Positions 1-8,180 of a DNA stretch of 64,000 nucleotides are shown one piece after another. Under the pieces are notes generated by a model. That model was not told the DNA's origin. It ran no database searches and was given only the letters and a program-made list of their open reading frames with translations. Each line of letters opens with the position of its first letter. Position 1 is the first letter of the stretch. This DNA is from Paenibacillus taichungensis. Lineage in GTDB: Bacteria; Bacillota; Bacilli; Paenibacillales; Paenibacillaceae. Position numbers and translations under genes: made by a program. The DNA is taken from positions 434,001 through 498,000 of the forward strand of contig NZ_QEVW01000014.1 in the NCBI RefSeq assembly GCF_003287275.1, in the 5' to 3' direction.

Positions 1-3000
1 TTATTTTGCGAATTGTTTTGTCAATTGAATAGTTCTTTCGATGAGTGTAGCAGCTTCTGCGCGAGTTGTATTCCCTTTCGGTTTCAATGTTCCGTCTGGA
101 TAACCGTTAACGAGCCCATTGGTAATGGCCACAGCAAGTGCAGAACGTGCCCAACCGGATATTTCAGCTCCATCGGAGAAGCTGATATTACTATCTGAAT
201 CCGCGATCTGCGCTGCACGAACGACCATAGTCGCAATTTGCTCGCGGGTCACCAATTCATCTGGACCGAAGGTGTTATCACTATATCCATTCACAATGCC
301 CAGACCTGCCGCAGTGGAAATTGCGTCTTGCGCCCAATGCGTCGCAGTATCCGCAAATCCTTTGTCAGAAGAGCCTTGCAGATGTAAAGCCTTAATGATA
401 AGAGTGATAAATTCGGCTCTGGTAATTTTTTTATCCGGTCTGAAACTGTTGTCCAGATAACCCTGGATTACCCCGAGTTCAACCAAATCCATAATACTGC
501 CGGAAGCCCAATGTCCTACGAGATCCGTGAAATTCTTGCTTCCTTCCGGAGTTGGCGTTATGGTCTTATCGGATACCAGAACAGCAAACTTGGTAAAATG
601 ATTAATGGTCCCCGATACCGTTCCATTCATTTGATCCACTTTCATATTATCGAGTGAAACCCACTTTTGGACTTGCTCATTGAACCAATACAATCCCACT
701 ATTGATTTGTCAAAGTCTACATTGTTCTTGTCAAATGGCAAAGTGACAGTTACCGGCTTGCTGAAATCCCCACTCTTGCTTGAAGTAATCTCATAGACAT
801 CCCCGAGCAGTTTCAATGTGGAATTGGTGAACAGACTCGCCGTTTGGCTTACTTTATTTACGGAAATGACGATACTGCTATCCGTCGATCCAGCTGGCAC
901 ATTGATATTGACCCCGCCCAGGCTCAACAATCCACCATTCACAGTAATCGTTCCACTGTTGGCAGTGGTACCCGTTTGATCACCATTCGTTCCTCCAGTT
1001 GGAGTTGAAGGATTCGAAGGCGTTGGTGGAACGGAGGTGGATTCTCCGGCTCTAACAACAGTTACACTGTAAGTCTTGCTTGATCCATTACGTGCTTGCA
1101 CCGTAATTGGAATTACATTTTTCCCAACGGACAGCCCGAACGATTGGTTTATTCCGTTTGGATAAGGTTCACCTTTGGCAGACAAGGCAGCCTGGCTATC
1201 CGTAGCCTTCGCCGTAATGTTGATGGAGTCTGTTGCTTGTTCAACATTCAGAGTATACGCCGTAATTGCAGGATTGAATGCTGGAGTCAAAGAACCTTGA
1301 TCAACGGATATATCATCCAATGTGGAAACGTCAATCAGCTTCCCGTTTCGCATATCTTCCTTTACAAGCGCAAAATCCGCTGCGACCTGGTGGGAGTAAT
1401 CCTCCGCTGCATTAAGAATAAAGTTCTGCAAATCATCCCAGATGGGTACGATATTCGTTACAAAACGTTCCTCAAAACGATAGTCCAACTCATCGGATAC
1501 CTTGTCCAAGCGTGAACTTGCATAAGCATAAGCCTTGGCCGCATCGACCAAATACTGCTCCAGCTCTTGTTTGTTCTTAAATGGCTTATCTGTGTAATCA
1601 CCTTTAAAAGGTGAGACTTCCTTGATCAGATATGAGCGATTCATTGCTTCAAGTACACCCAGATAAGAATCGGGATCAACTGAAGTTTTAAGATAAGCAT
1701 CTTTCGATACATTGGCGTCCCGAGTCTGCTCTTTCACATCAAGCAGAATATCATCCGTATTGGCCTCACTTGCTCCTTCGATTAACACATTGTACCGTTC
1801 AACTCCAATGCTGCCAATTCCCTGATGAATACGGCGTACAATATCCTTGATCTTAAAATAGGCATCGAACTCATCGTCACTCAGGTTCGGGAAATTGCTT
1901 CTGACTTGTAATTTGTATGCTTCCCAAGCGGCTTGCAGGGAAGATTTCTCTGCATCTGTAGCGGATTCAAACTTATCGGAGTTGCCAGCAATGTTCAATT
2001 TCCCATCAAGTGCCCGCTTGCCGAGCAATTTTTGCAAAGCTTCCTCATAAGACACTTTGGAGACTTTGTCCATGACCTCTTTCGTATAAGCCGTTACATT
2101 GCTTTTGGTCAACTTGGTGTTCTTGGGGTTTTTCTCGCTATTAATCTCTATCAGCGTATCTTTATAGGTATTTAGAAAGGTTCGAGATACATCCCGGAAA
2201 TCGGCGTCCTGCAGATTTGTAATCGCAGAGCTGTCTTTTTCGTATTTGACTACATAAACACTTGTAACAAAGCGAATCAGATCGTCATAAAAGCTGCCGA
2301 TTCCGGAAGAATCCACATCGTTTAAGCTGAACACCATTTGGTTGGTACTATCGTTAAAAGTCCCCACATTCTGAATATGCGCGTCGCCTTGCGTGTACGT
2401 AAGAATGTCCTTCTCATTCCAGCCTGGAATTATCGAATTTGGAGAAGGAATAAGACCGTCTGCCAGATCCGCTTTGAATAAGGAATGTGTACCGCGCAGG
2501 AAGGTGTATTCGTTCGCTCCCATGGCATCACTTCCATATTTATATTCTTTGGTGGCAGGGTCATTAAAACCTGTATTGTCCGCTATGATGCTGTCTTCAA
2601 CGGCATGTCTGCGATTCTCATCAGCCAGAAGTGGTTGACTGTACCGAAGCAGGGGGACGCCGATCATTTCCGAAGCCAGCCAGTCTGTATCCTGTACTGC
2701 CTCAGCCATTAACGTCACATTCAGCATGACGGAGTTCATGACAGCAGAAGTGGATGTACCCGAAATGGAGAGTGTAATTGTACGATCACTGCTTCGGCCC
2801 TCAGCCTTGATACTCCAGTCTCCCTCAGGAAGGCCCGTCACACTGTAAGCATTCGAGTCCAGTACTCCATCCACGGGAAGGCCGGCGCTAAGATTGAGTT
2901 GAATCGTGGTATTCAAGTTCTTCGCACCGTTCATTCGAATGTTGGACGATGAGGAGTCCAATGTGGCTACAATCTTATTGGAAGGTATGAACTGTGCCAA

Positions 3001-4068
3001 TGTTACAGTATTGCTTCCTTGATACACCGTTAAGGATGAGACTGGTCTGTGTACTTGATCCCACGCACCAGGTTGAATCTCAAATGTCAGAAGGCTGTCT
3101 GAAACCACATTCCCGGTACCGTCTCCAGTTATGGTCACTTCGATCTGATCTCCGTTCGCATTGGCTTCAGCAGTGAATCCTGCCGGGAGGCCTAGTACAC
3201 TGAAGTCATCGGATGACCATGGTCCCTGCTTAACCAAGCCTCCAAATGCATTTAACGTAATCTTGTTATGTACAGGATCAACACTCGAGGCAGATTGCAT
3301 CTCTAACCTTTGATTACTTTCCAAAATGACATAGGCGGAAGTTGTGCTTGAATTGCGAGCCTTCGCCCCTTTGACCTTCTCGAAGTCATTTCCGTTATTC
3401 CGTGTGTCCCAGTTGTTTCCGCGATTCGGAAACGCAGCTGCAGTCGTGCTACTTTCTGGATTTAGCGGATCATACACCAAACGCTGCATGGTACTCTGCT
3501 TGCCCGCTTCCGGCGCCGGACTCCCCCAATAAGCGTCAGCACTATATCCAACAAAATCAATTACATGTTCCTGTAAAACATCTGCCGTTGGATCGTTTGC
3601 TGTCAACAGTTGTGTCGTATTTAACAAAACGAGTTTGCCACTGTTGTTGCCTAATTTAAATGAAGCTTCAGTGGCATCCGGCTGTGGAAGCTGCTCTCCG
3701 ACGTTTCCGTTGCTGCCAAGCGCAATCAAATAATAACCATATGCCGGAATCTGGGCAGTCGTTGTCCCTAGCTGGGCTAACTTCCAATTATTCTTTTGGG
3801 TATCCGCAAATTGTATAGACCAGTCGCTCAGCGAAACAGGTTCTGCTGTCGGATTATATAGTTCTACAAAATCGTTGCCGTACACGTCGAGTACGTCGTC
3901 TTTTTTGCCTCCATAAAAATGGCTGATCACCACGTTTTTCGCTAAATTGCTGGTGTTAAGGTTTTCTGATGCTGCAGCATGGCCGATTCCTGCAAATGTC
4001 CAGAATGTTTGAATAACCATTACGGCCACAAGGATCGTTGCTACCCAGCGTTGATTGATATCTTTCAA
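1..4068 (-). CDS. S-layer-anchored surface protein: lamin-tail, DUF2252-like, cadherin-like and three SLH domains
   Basis: A 1355-residue secreted protein. A signal peptide ends near residue 32 (motif GHAAA). A lamin-tail-like domain follows at about 40-240 (YGNDFVELYNPT, LSDWSIQF). Beta-sandwich repeats lie at 250-470. A DUF2252-like region spans about 505-900, with FLRG, GDAHIQN at 561-567 and NDVD at 583-586. A cadherin-like beta-sandwich is at about 925-1015, and three S-layer-homology domains (1170-1355) should bind pyruvylated wall polymer. The start is TTG; GAGAGGGG lies 8 nt upstream and no better codon is near. The stop is TAA at 1-3, so the gene is complete. Surface anchoring is a firm inference. 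The enzymatic role, if any, is unknown. DUF2252 is usually seen in cytoplasmic proteins, so its placement outside the cell is odd. Confidence 0.88.
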   Translation of the reverse strand: MKDINQRWVATILVAVMVIQTFWTFAGIGHAAASENLNTSNLAKNVVISHFYGGKKDDVLDVYGNDFVELYNPTAEPVSLSDWSIQFADTQKNNWKLAQLGTTTAQIPAYGYYLIALGSNGNVGEQLPQPDATEASFKLGNNSGKLVLLNTTQLLTANDPTADVLQEHVIDFVGYSADAYWGSPAPEAGKQSTMQRLVYDPLNPESSTTAAAFPNRGNNWDTRNNGNDFEKVKGAKARNSSTTSAYVILESNQRLEMQSASSVDPVHNKITLNAFGGLVKQGPWSSDDFSVLGLPAGFTAEANANGDQIEVTITGDGTGNVVSDSLLTFEIQPGAWDQVHRPVSSLTVYQGSNTVTLAQFIPSNKIVATLDSSSSNIRMNGAKNLNTTIQLNLSAGLPVDGVLDSNAYSVTGLPEGDWSIKAEGRSSDRTITLSISGTSTSAVMNSVMLNVTLMAEAVQDTDWLASEMIGVPLLRYSQPLLADENRRHAVEDSIIADNTGFNDPATKEYKYGSDAMGANEYTFLRGTHSLFKADLADGLIPSPNSIIPGWNEKDILTYTQGDAHIQNVGTFNDSTNQMVFSLNDVDSSGIGSFYDDLIRFVTSVYVVKYEKDSSAITNLQDADFRDVSRTFLNTYKDTLIEINSEKNPKNTKLTKSNVTAYTKEVMDKVSKVSYEEALQKLLGKRALDGKLNIAGNSDKFESATDAEKSSLQAAWEAYKLQVRSNFPNLSDDEFDAYFKIKDIVRRIHQGIGSIGVERYNVLIEGASEANTDDILLDVKEQTRDANVSKDAYLKTSVDPDSYLGVLEAMNRSYLIKEVSPFKGDYTDKPFKNKQELEQYLVDAAKAYAYASSRLDKVSDELDYRFEERFVTNIVPIWDDLQNFILNAAEDYSHQVAADFALVKEDMRNGKLIDVSTLDDISVDQGSLTPAFNPAITAYTLNVEQATDSINITAKATDSQAALSAKGEPYPNGINQSFGLSVGKNVIPITVQARNGSSKTYSVTVVRAGESTSVPPTPSNPSTPTGGTNGDQTGTTANSGTITVNGGLLSLGGVNINVPAGSTDSSIVISVNKVSQTASLFTNSTLKLLGDVYEITSSKSGDFSKPVTVTLPFDKNNVDFDKSIVGLYWFNEQVQKWVSLDNMKVDQMNGTVSGTINHFTKFAVLVSDKTITPTPEGSKNFTDLVGHWASGSIMDLVELGVIQGYLDNSFRPDKKITRAEFITLIIKALHLQGSSDKGFADTATHWAQDAISTAAGLGIVNGYSDNTFGPDELVTREQIATMVVRAAQIADSDSNISFSDGAEISGWARSALAVAITNGLVNGYPDGTLKPKGNTTRAEAATLIERTIQLTKQFAK

Positions 4069-4103
4069 GTTGTTAACCCCTCTCCCATGTAAAAGCTCAG
4101 GCT

Positions 4104-4112
4104 AGTATATCA
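4104..4112 (-). promoter_or_regulatory. Possible extended -10 promoter of the SLH protein gene
   Basis: Read leftward, TGATATACT gives an extended -10 (TGn plus TATACT) about 35 nt before the TTG start at 4068. No good -35 hexamer stands 17 nt upstream. The rest of 4113-4210 is AT-rich with no other signal I can name. Confidence 0.3.
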
Positions 4113-4212
4113 ACCCAATGTAAGAGGACAGTTAAACTAAAAAATCATATTATTAAAATTGTAAAATCCTTGAATATGTAAAAATCACAACAAATGTATA
4201 CAGTGGATGATC

Positions 4213-4253
4213 TTTTAATAAAAGAAAATAAAAGAGCCGCGACTGCTCGCGGC
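4213..4253 (-). terminator. Rho-independent terminator after the GH30 gene
   Basis: A perfect 7-bp stem GCCGCGA/TCGCGGC with a 4-nt loop lies at 4236-4253. On the minus strand it is followed by a T-rich tract (4213-4235). It sits 42 nt past the GH30 stop. Confidence 0.85.
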
Positions 4254-4295
4254 CCCCAGGTTGCTGGATGCGGGAATCTGAATTCCTGCTATCCC

Positions 4296-5807
4296 TTAAG
4301 ATACATTTCCATACCATTTATACGTCATGGCCGACTTGCCTGGAATAGTGACAACGAAGCTTTGGCTGCCCCATTGGATCTTCACATTTTTCGACGCACT
4401 GGAAGAGTTGTAGGCAACTACCACTTTGGAACCGTCCGGATTGCGGAAAGCCACATTTTTGACTTCAGATCCGGTGTTGCTGTCAATGCGGTATGCATTG
4501 GGTACTACAAATTTACTAAAGTGACCTAGCAAATAATATTGTTTGTGATATGTGACATTATTCTCAGGAGCATCATTACGGTTGTCCGAGTTACGGATTG
4601 TAATCATGCCTTTGTTCGTGTTGTTCGGTGAAAGCAATGCTGGACCGTCTTTTTGATCCAGGGCAGCGTTCCAGAGAATGATCGATTTGGACCAGTTTCT
4701 CGTAATATTAATGAACTCGTTCATCATATTATCGAAGCCTGAAGAGGTCCCATTCTGCGGATCATTCCAGTTGCCGAAACCACCCTCCGTGAACCAAATT
4801 TCCTTGTCCGGGTGACTGTTATTCATGGAGGTCATTGTCGATCCGTCCCCACTGTCATAATGGTGGAATGCGCTGCCGGATACGTAGCTACCCTTGCCTG
4901 CGTTCTTCAGATTCGTAATAACTTGGTTCGGGAAGTTCCAGTCCAGAAAGTTATGGTCGAATGCAATAATCTTCGTGTTAATTCCGGCATTGCGGAGTGT
5001 TGGTCCAAGATAATCGCCGATAAAGCCCGTCTGATCCTGTACATTCATACCCATGGAAGGATAATGGGAAGGCTCGTACATTGGCTCATTTTGCAACGTA
5101 ACAGCATAGATGGGTACACCTTCAGCCTGGTAGGCTTCAATGTATTTTTTGAAATAGTTTGCATATGTGCCATAGTGTTCTGCTCTCAGTTTGCCGCCGT
5201 TCAGATTGTTGGAATATTTCATCCAGGCAGGCGCACTCCATGGGGAACCCATGACTTTGATATTGGGATTCTTAGCGATTGCCGCTTTGACCATGGGCAG
5301 TATGTAAGCCTTGTCCCGGTCGATCGTAAATTGGTTGAGAGAAGTATCATTTGGCGTATCGGCATAAGTGTAGGCGGCCCAGGCAAAATCAGAACTTCCG
5401 ATCGGCTGTCTCAATAAGCTAAGTCCAATGCCTGTGGTGCCAAACAACCTCTCCATCACTTCCGCGCGCTTATTGTTATCCAGCTTGTAGTTCATGAGCC
5501 ATGCGGAAGCATCCGTTAACGACACTCCAAAACCATCCATTTGCTGATACGTTTTGTTCTCATTTACCGTAATAGTAACATCAGCATTGCCTGAGTTGCT
5601 GCTGAAGTTTTTGGATGCAATCTTGGTGAGTCTCGCATCTGTTCTAAGCCCCACTGCCGGTTCGGAATTGGGGTCTGAAGTTGAAATCCATACCTCCACC
5701 TGTTCACCTGCTGCATGCGCAGTCTTGGGCATATATGAACCATATGAACCCGCCGTTACCAGAAAAGTGGACAGTAAAACTAACGCACTCTTTTTCCATA
5801 TCTTCAT
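4296..5807 (-). CDS. Secreted GH30 family glucanase/glucosidase
   Basis: A 503-residue secreted hydrolase with a signal peptide ending near the AHA motif at about residue 33. The core is a GH30 (beta/alpha)8 barrel plus beta-sandwich. It opens with the family signature QMDGFGVSLTDASAW. The acid/base Glu is about residue 241 (TLQNEP) and the nucleophile Glu about residue 341 (WFTEGGFGN), 100 residues later as usual for GH30. The family cleaves beta-glucosidic bonds, including beta-1,6-glucan and glucosylceramide, and some members act on xylan. The sequence looks closer to the glucan-active branch, but I cannot fix the substrate. Of two in-frame ATGs at 5813 and 5807, the second stands 8 nt after AAGGAG and is preferred. 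The gene is monocistronic, with its own promoter, cre and palindrome upstream. Confidence 0.88.
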   Translation of the reverse strand: MKIWKKSALVLLSTFLVTAGSYGSYMPKTAHAAGEQVEVWISTSDPNSEPAVGLRTDARLTKIASKNFSSNSGNADVTITVNENKTYQQMDGFGVSLTDASAWLMNYKLDNNKRAEVMERLFGTTGIGLSLLRQPIGSSDFAWAAYTYADTPNDTSLNQFTIDRDKAYILPMVKAAIAKNPNIKVMGSPWSAPAWMKYSNNLNGGKLRAEHYGTYANYFKKYIEAYQAEGVPIYAVTLQNEPMYEPSHYPSMGMNVQDQTGFIGDYLGPTLRNAGINTKIIAFDHNFLDWNFPNQVITNLKNAGKGSYVSGSAFHHYDSGDGSTMTSMNNSHPDKEIWFTEGGFGNWNDPQNGTSSGFDNMMNEFINITRNWSKSIILWNAALDQKDGPALLSPNNTNKGMITIRNSDNRNDAPENNVTYHKQYYLLGHFSKFVVPNAYRIDSNTGSEVKNVAFRNPDGSKVVVAYNSSSASKNVKIQWGSQSFVVTIPGKSAMTYKWYGNVS

Positions 5808-5861
5808 CAACATATCTCCTTTAATTTGTTATTATTTGAACAGCCAAATATCAAATACCAG

Positions 5862-5883
5862 AAAATGAAATCGATTTCATTTT
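5862..5883. promoter_or_regulatory. 22-bp perfect palindrome, LacI-type operator candidate
   Basis: The half-site AAAATGAAATC is followed by its exact reverse complement, centred on CG at 5872/5873. LacI-family operators are typically palindromes with a central CG. It lies in the GH30 leader, about 55-75 nt before the start codon, downstream of promoter and cre. No lacI gene is adjacent; the nearest in the window is at 29.8-30.9 kb, and its own operators look different. Confidence 0.6.
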
Positions 5884-5977
5884 TAAAATCATAAAGTCCT
5901 TTTTCACTTTATTGCATACCTTAGTACTAACACCTCCTTTTTGAAGGGTATCGGAGAAAGATATAGATCAAAAAACT

Positions 5978-5991
5978 TGTAAGCGTTAACA
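5978..5991 (-). promoter_or_regulatory. cre site (CcpA) at the GH30 transcription start
   Basis: The sequence TGTAAGCGTTAACA (plus strand) fits the cre consensus TGWAARCGYTWNCA at every position. It begins 7 nt downstream of the -10 of the GH30 promoter, so CcpA bound here would block initiation in good carbon sources. Confidence 0.85.
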
Positions 5992-5997
5992 AAGATA

Positions 5998-6026
5998 TTT
6001 ATACACTTTATTGGAAAAAATTTCAA
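5998..6026 (-). promoter_or_regulatory. SigA promoter of the GH30 gene
   Basis: Minus strand: -35 TTGAAA (6026-6021), a 17-nt spacer, then -10 TATAAA (6003-5998). The transcript would start near 5991, inside the cre site, giving a leader of about 180 nt. Confidence 0.75.
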
Positions 6027-6123
6027 CAGTAAATTTTATTTTTTTATTTAAAATTGTAAAAAAACCTGAAAAGGACTGGATTTTACGCTCATTCTGCTCC
6101 TCATTTCCCCCTGATTGCCATCA

Positions 6124-6129
6124 TATAAT
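6124..6129 (+). promoter_or_regulatory. -10 element of the squalene-hopene cyclase gene
   Basis: A perfect TATAAT without a convincing -35. It predicts a transcript start near 6136, which would place the upstream ATG at the very 5' end and favours the start at 6163. Nothing else is seen in 6030-6123. Confidence 0.4.
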
Positions 6130-6162
6130 ACATAAATGACGTACTCTGGAGGTATCCGCGCA

Positions 6163-8058
6163 ATGAGCCATATACTGAGCACGATTGATGAGGAAATAAG
6201 TCGGATGACGACTTCATTACTTCAACAGCAGCGACAAGATGGTTCCTGGCATTTCTGTTTTGAGAACGGTACAGTAATTGATGCTTATGTCATCATTCTC
6301 TTTCGAATATTGGAAGTCCCAAATGAAGCGCTGATCCGGGAGTTGCATGATCGTATCCTTAACGAACAGCAAAAGGATGGATGCTGGAGATTGTACACCG
6401 ATGAAGAGGATGGAAATTTATCCGCATCGGTTGAAGCCTATTACGCCCTTCTTTACTCCGGGTACAGCCAGAGCACGGACGAGCCAATTCAGCGGGCCAA
6501 ACAGTATATTCAGTCCAAAGGAGGTATCGAAAAAGTTACCAGCATTTTGACCAAAGCCATACTTGCCGCCACCGGACAAATGAAATGGCCTTTATCCATC
6601 TCTATGATCCCCCTGGAGATACTCATGTTCCCTAACTATTTTCCCATCAACTATTTTGAATTTTCCGGTTATTCCAGAGTTCACCTCACTCCTATGCTCA
6701 TTATGGCAGACTTGCGCTTCTCCATTACAGCAACCCATGCTCCCGATCTGTCTGATCTGACAGACTTACGGAATGTTGCTGATGAGTCAACTGCTCGTGG
6801 ATATCAGGAAATGCAGAACAACATTCTAAGCGGGAGAAGCCGAATGCTCGGTAATCCTCGCCACATCCACAACACGGCAAGAACGAAGGCGGAACAGTTC
6901 ATGATAGAACGGATTGAGTCTGATGGCACATTATACAGCTACGCCAGTAGTACAATTCTCATGATTTTTGCCCTATTGGCCCTAAAATACGATAAGCAGC
7001 ATCCCTTGATTACAAAAGCCATAACCGGACTCACGGCAATGCAGTGCCGTTCTTCAGGAGGTAAAACAACGATTCAAAACTCTCCATCAACCGTATGGGA
7101 TACGGCCTTAATCACCTACGCATTGCAGGAGGCTTCTCTTACCGATGACCATAAGTCTATTCAGCTCGCGGCCTCCTATTTGCTCTCCCGTCAGCAAAAT
7201 AAAAGAGCCGACTGGAGCATCCATAATCCGAATACAGTCCCTGGAGGATGGGGATTTTCGGAGTCGAATACAATCAATCCAGACGTGGATGATACAACGG
7301 CAGCTTTACGGGCTATCCGAAGCATGTCCACTACTCTTCCAACGTTTCAGGAATCCTGGAATCGCGGACTGAATTGGGTTCTGTCCATGCAAAATAAAGA
7401 TGGCGGTTGGCCGGCATTCGAAAAAAACACAAACAAGGAGATGCTCACCTGGCTTGCCATTGATGGTGCCAAATCCGCGGCTACAGACCCTTCAGAAGCT
7501 GACCTGACGGGACGTACCTTGGAGTACCTCGGTAACTTTGCCGGGCTTGACACCAGGCATGAATGGATCAATCGTGGAACGAAATGGCTTATTCGAAACC
7601 AGGAGAAAGATGGCTCGTGGTACGGAAGATGGGGCGTATGTTATATCTACGGTACCTGGGCAGCATTAACCGGTCTTATGGCAGTTGGGCTACCTGCAAA
7701 CCATGATACAGTGCAAAAAGGAGTGCAGTGGCTCTTAAATATCCAGAACTCCGACGGTGGCTGGGGAGAATCCTGTCAGAGTGACCGACTCCTACACTAT
7801 GTGCCATTAGGGGAGAGCACCCCTTCTCAGACCGCTTGGGCACTTGACACACTAATTGCAGTCCAATCCGAACCTACACCTGAGATGAATCAAGGCATTC
7901 TAAGGCTTATTGCATCAATGCACGAGAACGATTGGAGAACCACTTATCCAACAGGAGCTGGTCTGCCCGGGAATTTTTATTCCCATTATCACAGCTATAC
8001 ATATATTTGGCCTCTTCTCACATTAAGTCACTACAGAAGCAAATATGGGGCATCTTAA
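6163..8058 (+). CDS. shc: Squalene-hopene cyclase
   Basis: Cyclises squalene to hopene/diplopterol, the entry step to membrane hopanoids; the family is a monotopic membrane enzyme. The protein is 631 residues from this start. The catalytic motif DVDDT falls at residues 374-378, which is the numbering I recall for the Alicyclobacillus acidocaldarius enzyme. Several QW-type repeats (QQxDGSW, QxxDGCW, QNKDGGWPAF, QNSDGGWGE) run through both alpha-barrels, and a conserved aromatic stretch (WYGRWGVCYIYGTW) lies in the second half. An upstream in-frame ATG at 6136 has no ribosome site, whereas the ATG at 6163 follows GGAGG by 11 nt. No squalene synthase or other hopanoid gene is in the window, so precursor supply must be encoded elsewhere. 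Confidence 0.93.
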   Translation: MSHILSTIDEEISRMTTSLLQQQRQDGSWHFCFENGTVIDAYVIILFRILEVPNEALIRELHDRILNEQQKDGCWRLYTDEEDGNLSASVEAYYALLYSGYSQSTDEPIQRAKQYIQSKGGIEKVTSILTKAILAATGQMKWPLSISMIPLEILMFPNYFPINYFEFSGYSRVHLTPMLIMADLRFSITATHAPDLSDLTDLRNVADESTARGYQEMQNNILSGRSRMLGNPRHIHNTARTKAEQFMIERIESDGTLYSYASSTILMIFALLALKYDKQHPLITKAITGLTAMQCRSSGGKTTIQNSPSTVWDTALITYALQEASLTDDHKSIQLAASYLLSRQQNKRADWSIHNPNTVPGGWGFSESNTINPDVDDTTAALRAIRSMSTTLPTFQESWNRGLNWVLSMQNKDGGWPAFEKNTNKEMLTWLAIDGAKSAATDPSEADLTGRTLEYLGNFAGLDTRHEWINRGTKWLIRNQEKDGSWYGRWGVCYIYGTWAALTGLMAVGLPANHDTVQKGVQWLLNIQNSDGGWGESCQSDRLLHYVPLGESTPSQTAWALDTLIAVQSEPTPEMNQGILRLIASMHENDWRTTYPTGAGLPGNFYSHYHSYTYIWPLLTLSHYRSKYGAS

Positions 8059-8139
8059 AAACTTGCTTTACGCGGCTATTTTTTAACATTTCAGATCCCG
8101 CTCAATGTTCACCCATACTTCATCAAATTAACCTAAGAA

Positions 8140-8172
8140 ACAGGGAACTCTTAGAGCTCCCTGTTTTTGTTT
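8140..8172 (+). terminator. Terminator between convergent shc and GH87 genes
   Basis: An 11-bp stem (ACAGGGAACTC/GAGCTCCCTGT, one mismatch) with loop TTA is followed by TTTTTGTTT. It ends 9 nt from the GH87 stop codon and may also stop the opposite transcript. Confidence 0.8.
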
Positions 8173-8180
8173 GAAATCAT

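Noticed and set aside
4812..5417. 201-codon frame opposite the GH30 gene
   Set aside because: Antisense shadow of a well-supported catalytic domain; no start signal or protein-like composition.
5900..5950. Possible leader peptide in the GH30 5' region (AAAAAGGAGG followed by GTG)
   Set aside because: The frame is under ten codons, the GTG lies inside the ribosome-like sequence, and nothing indicates attenuation.
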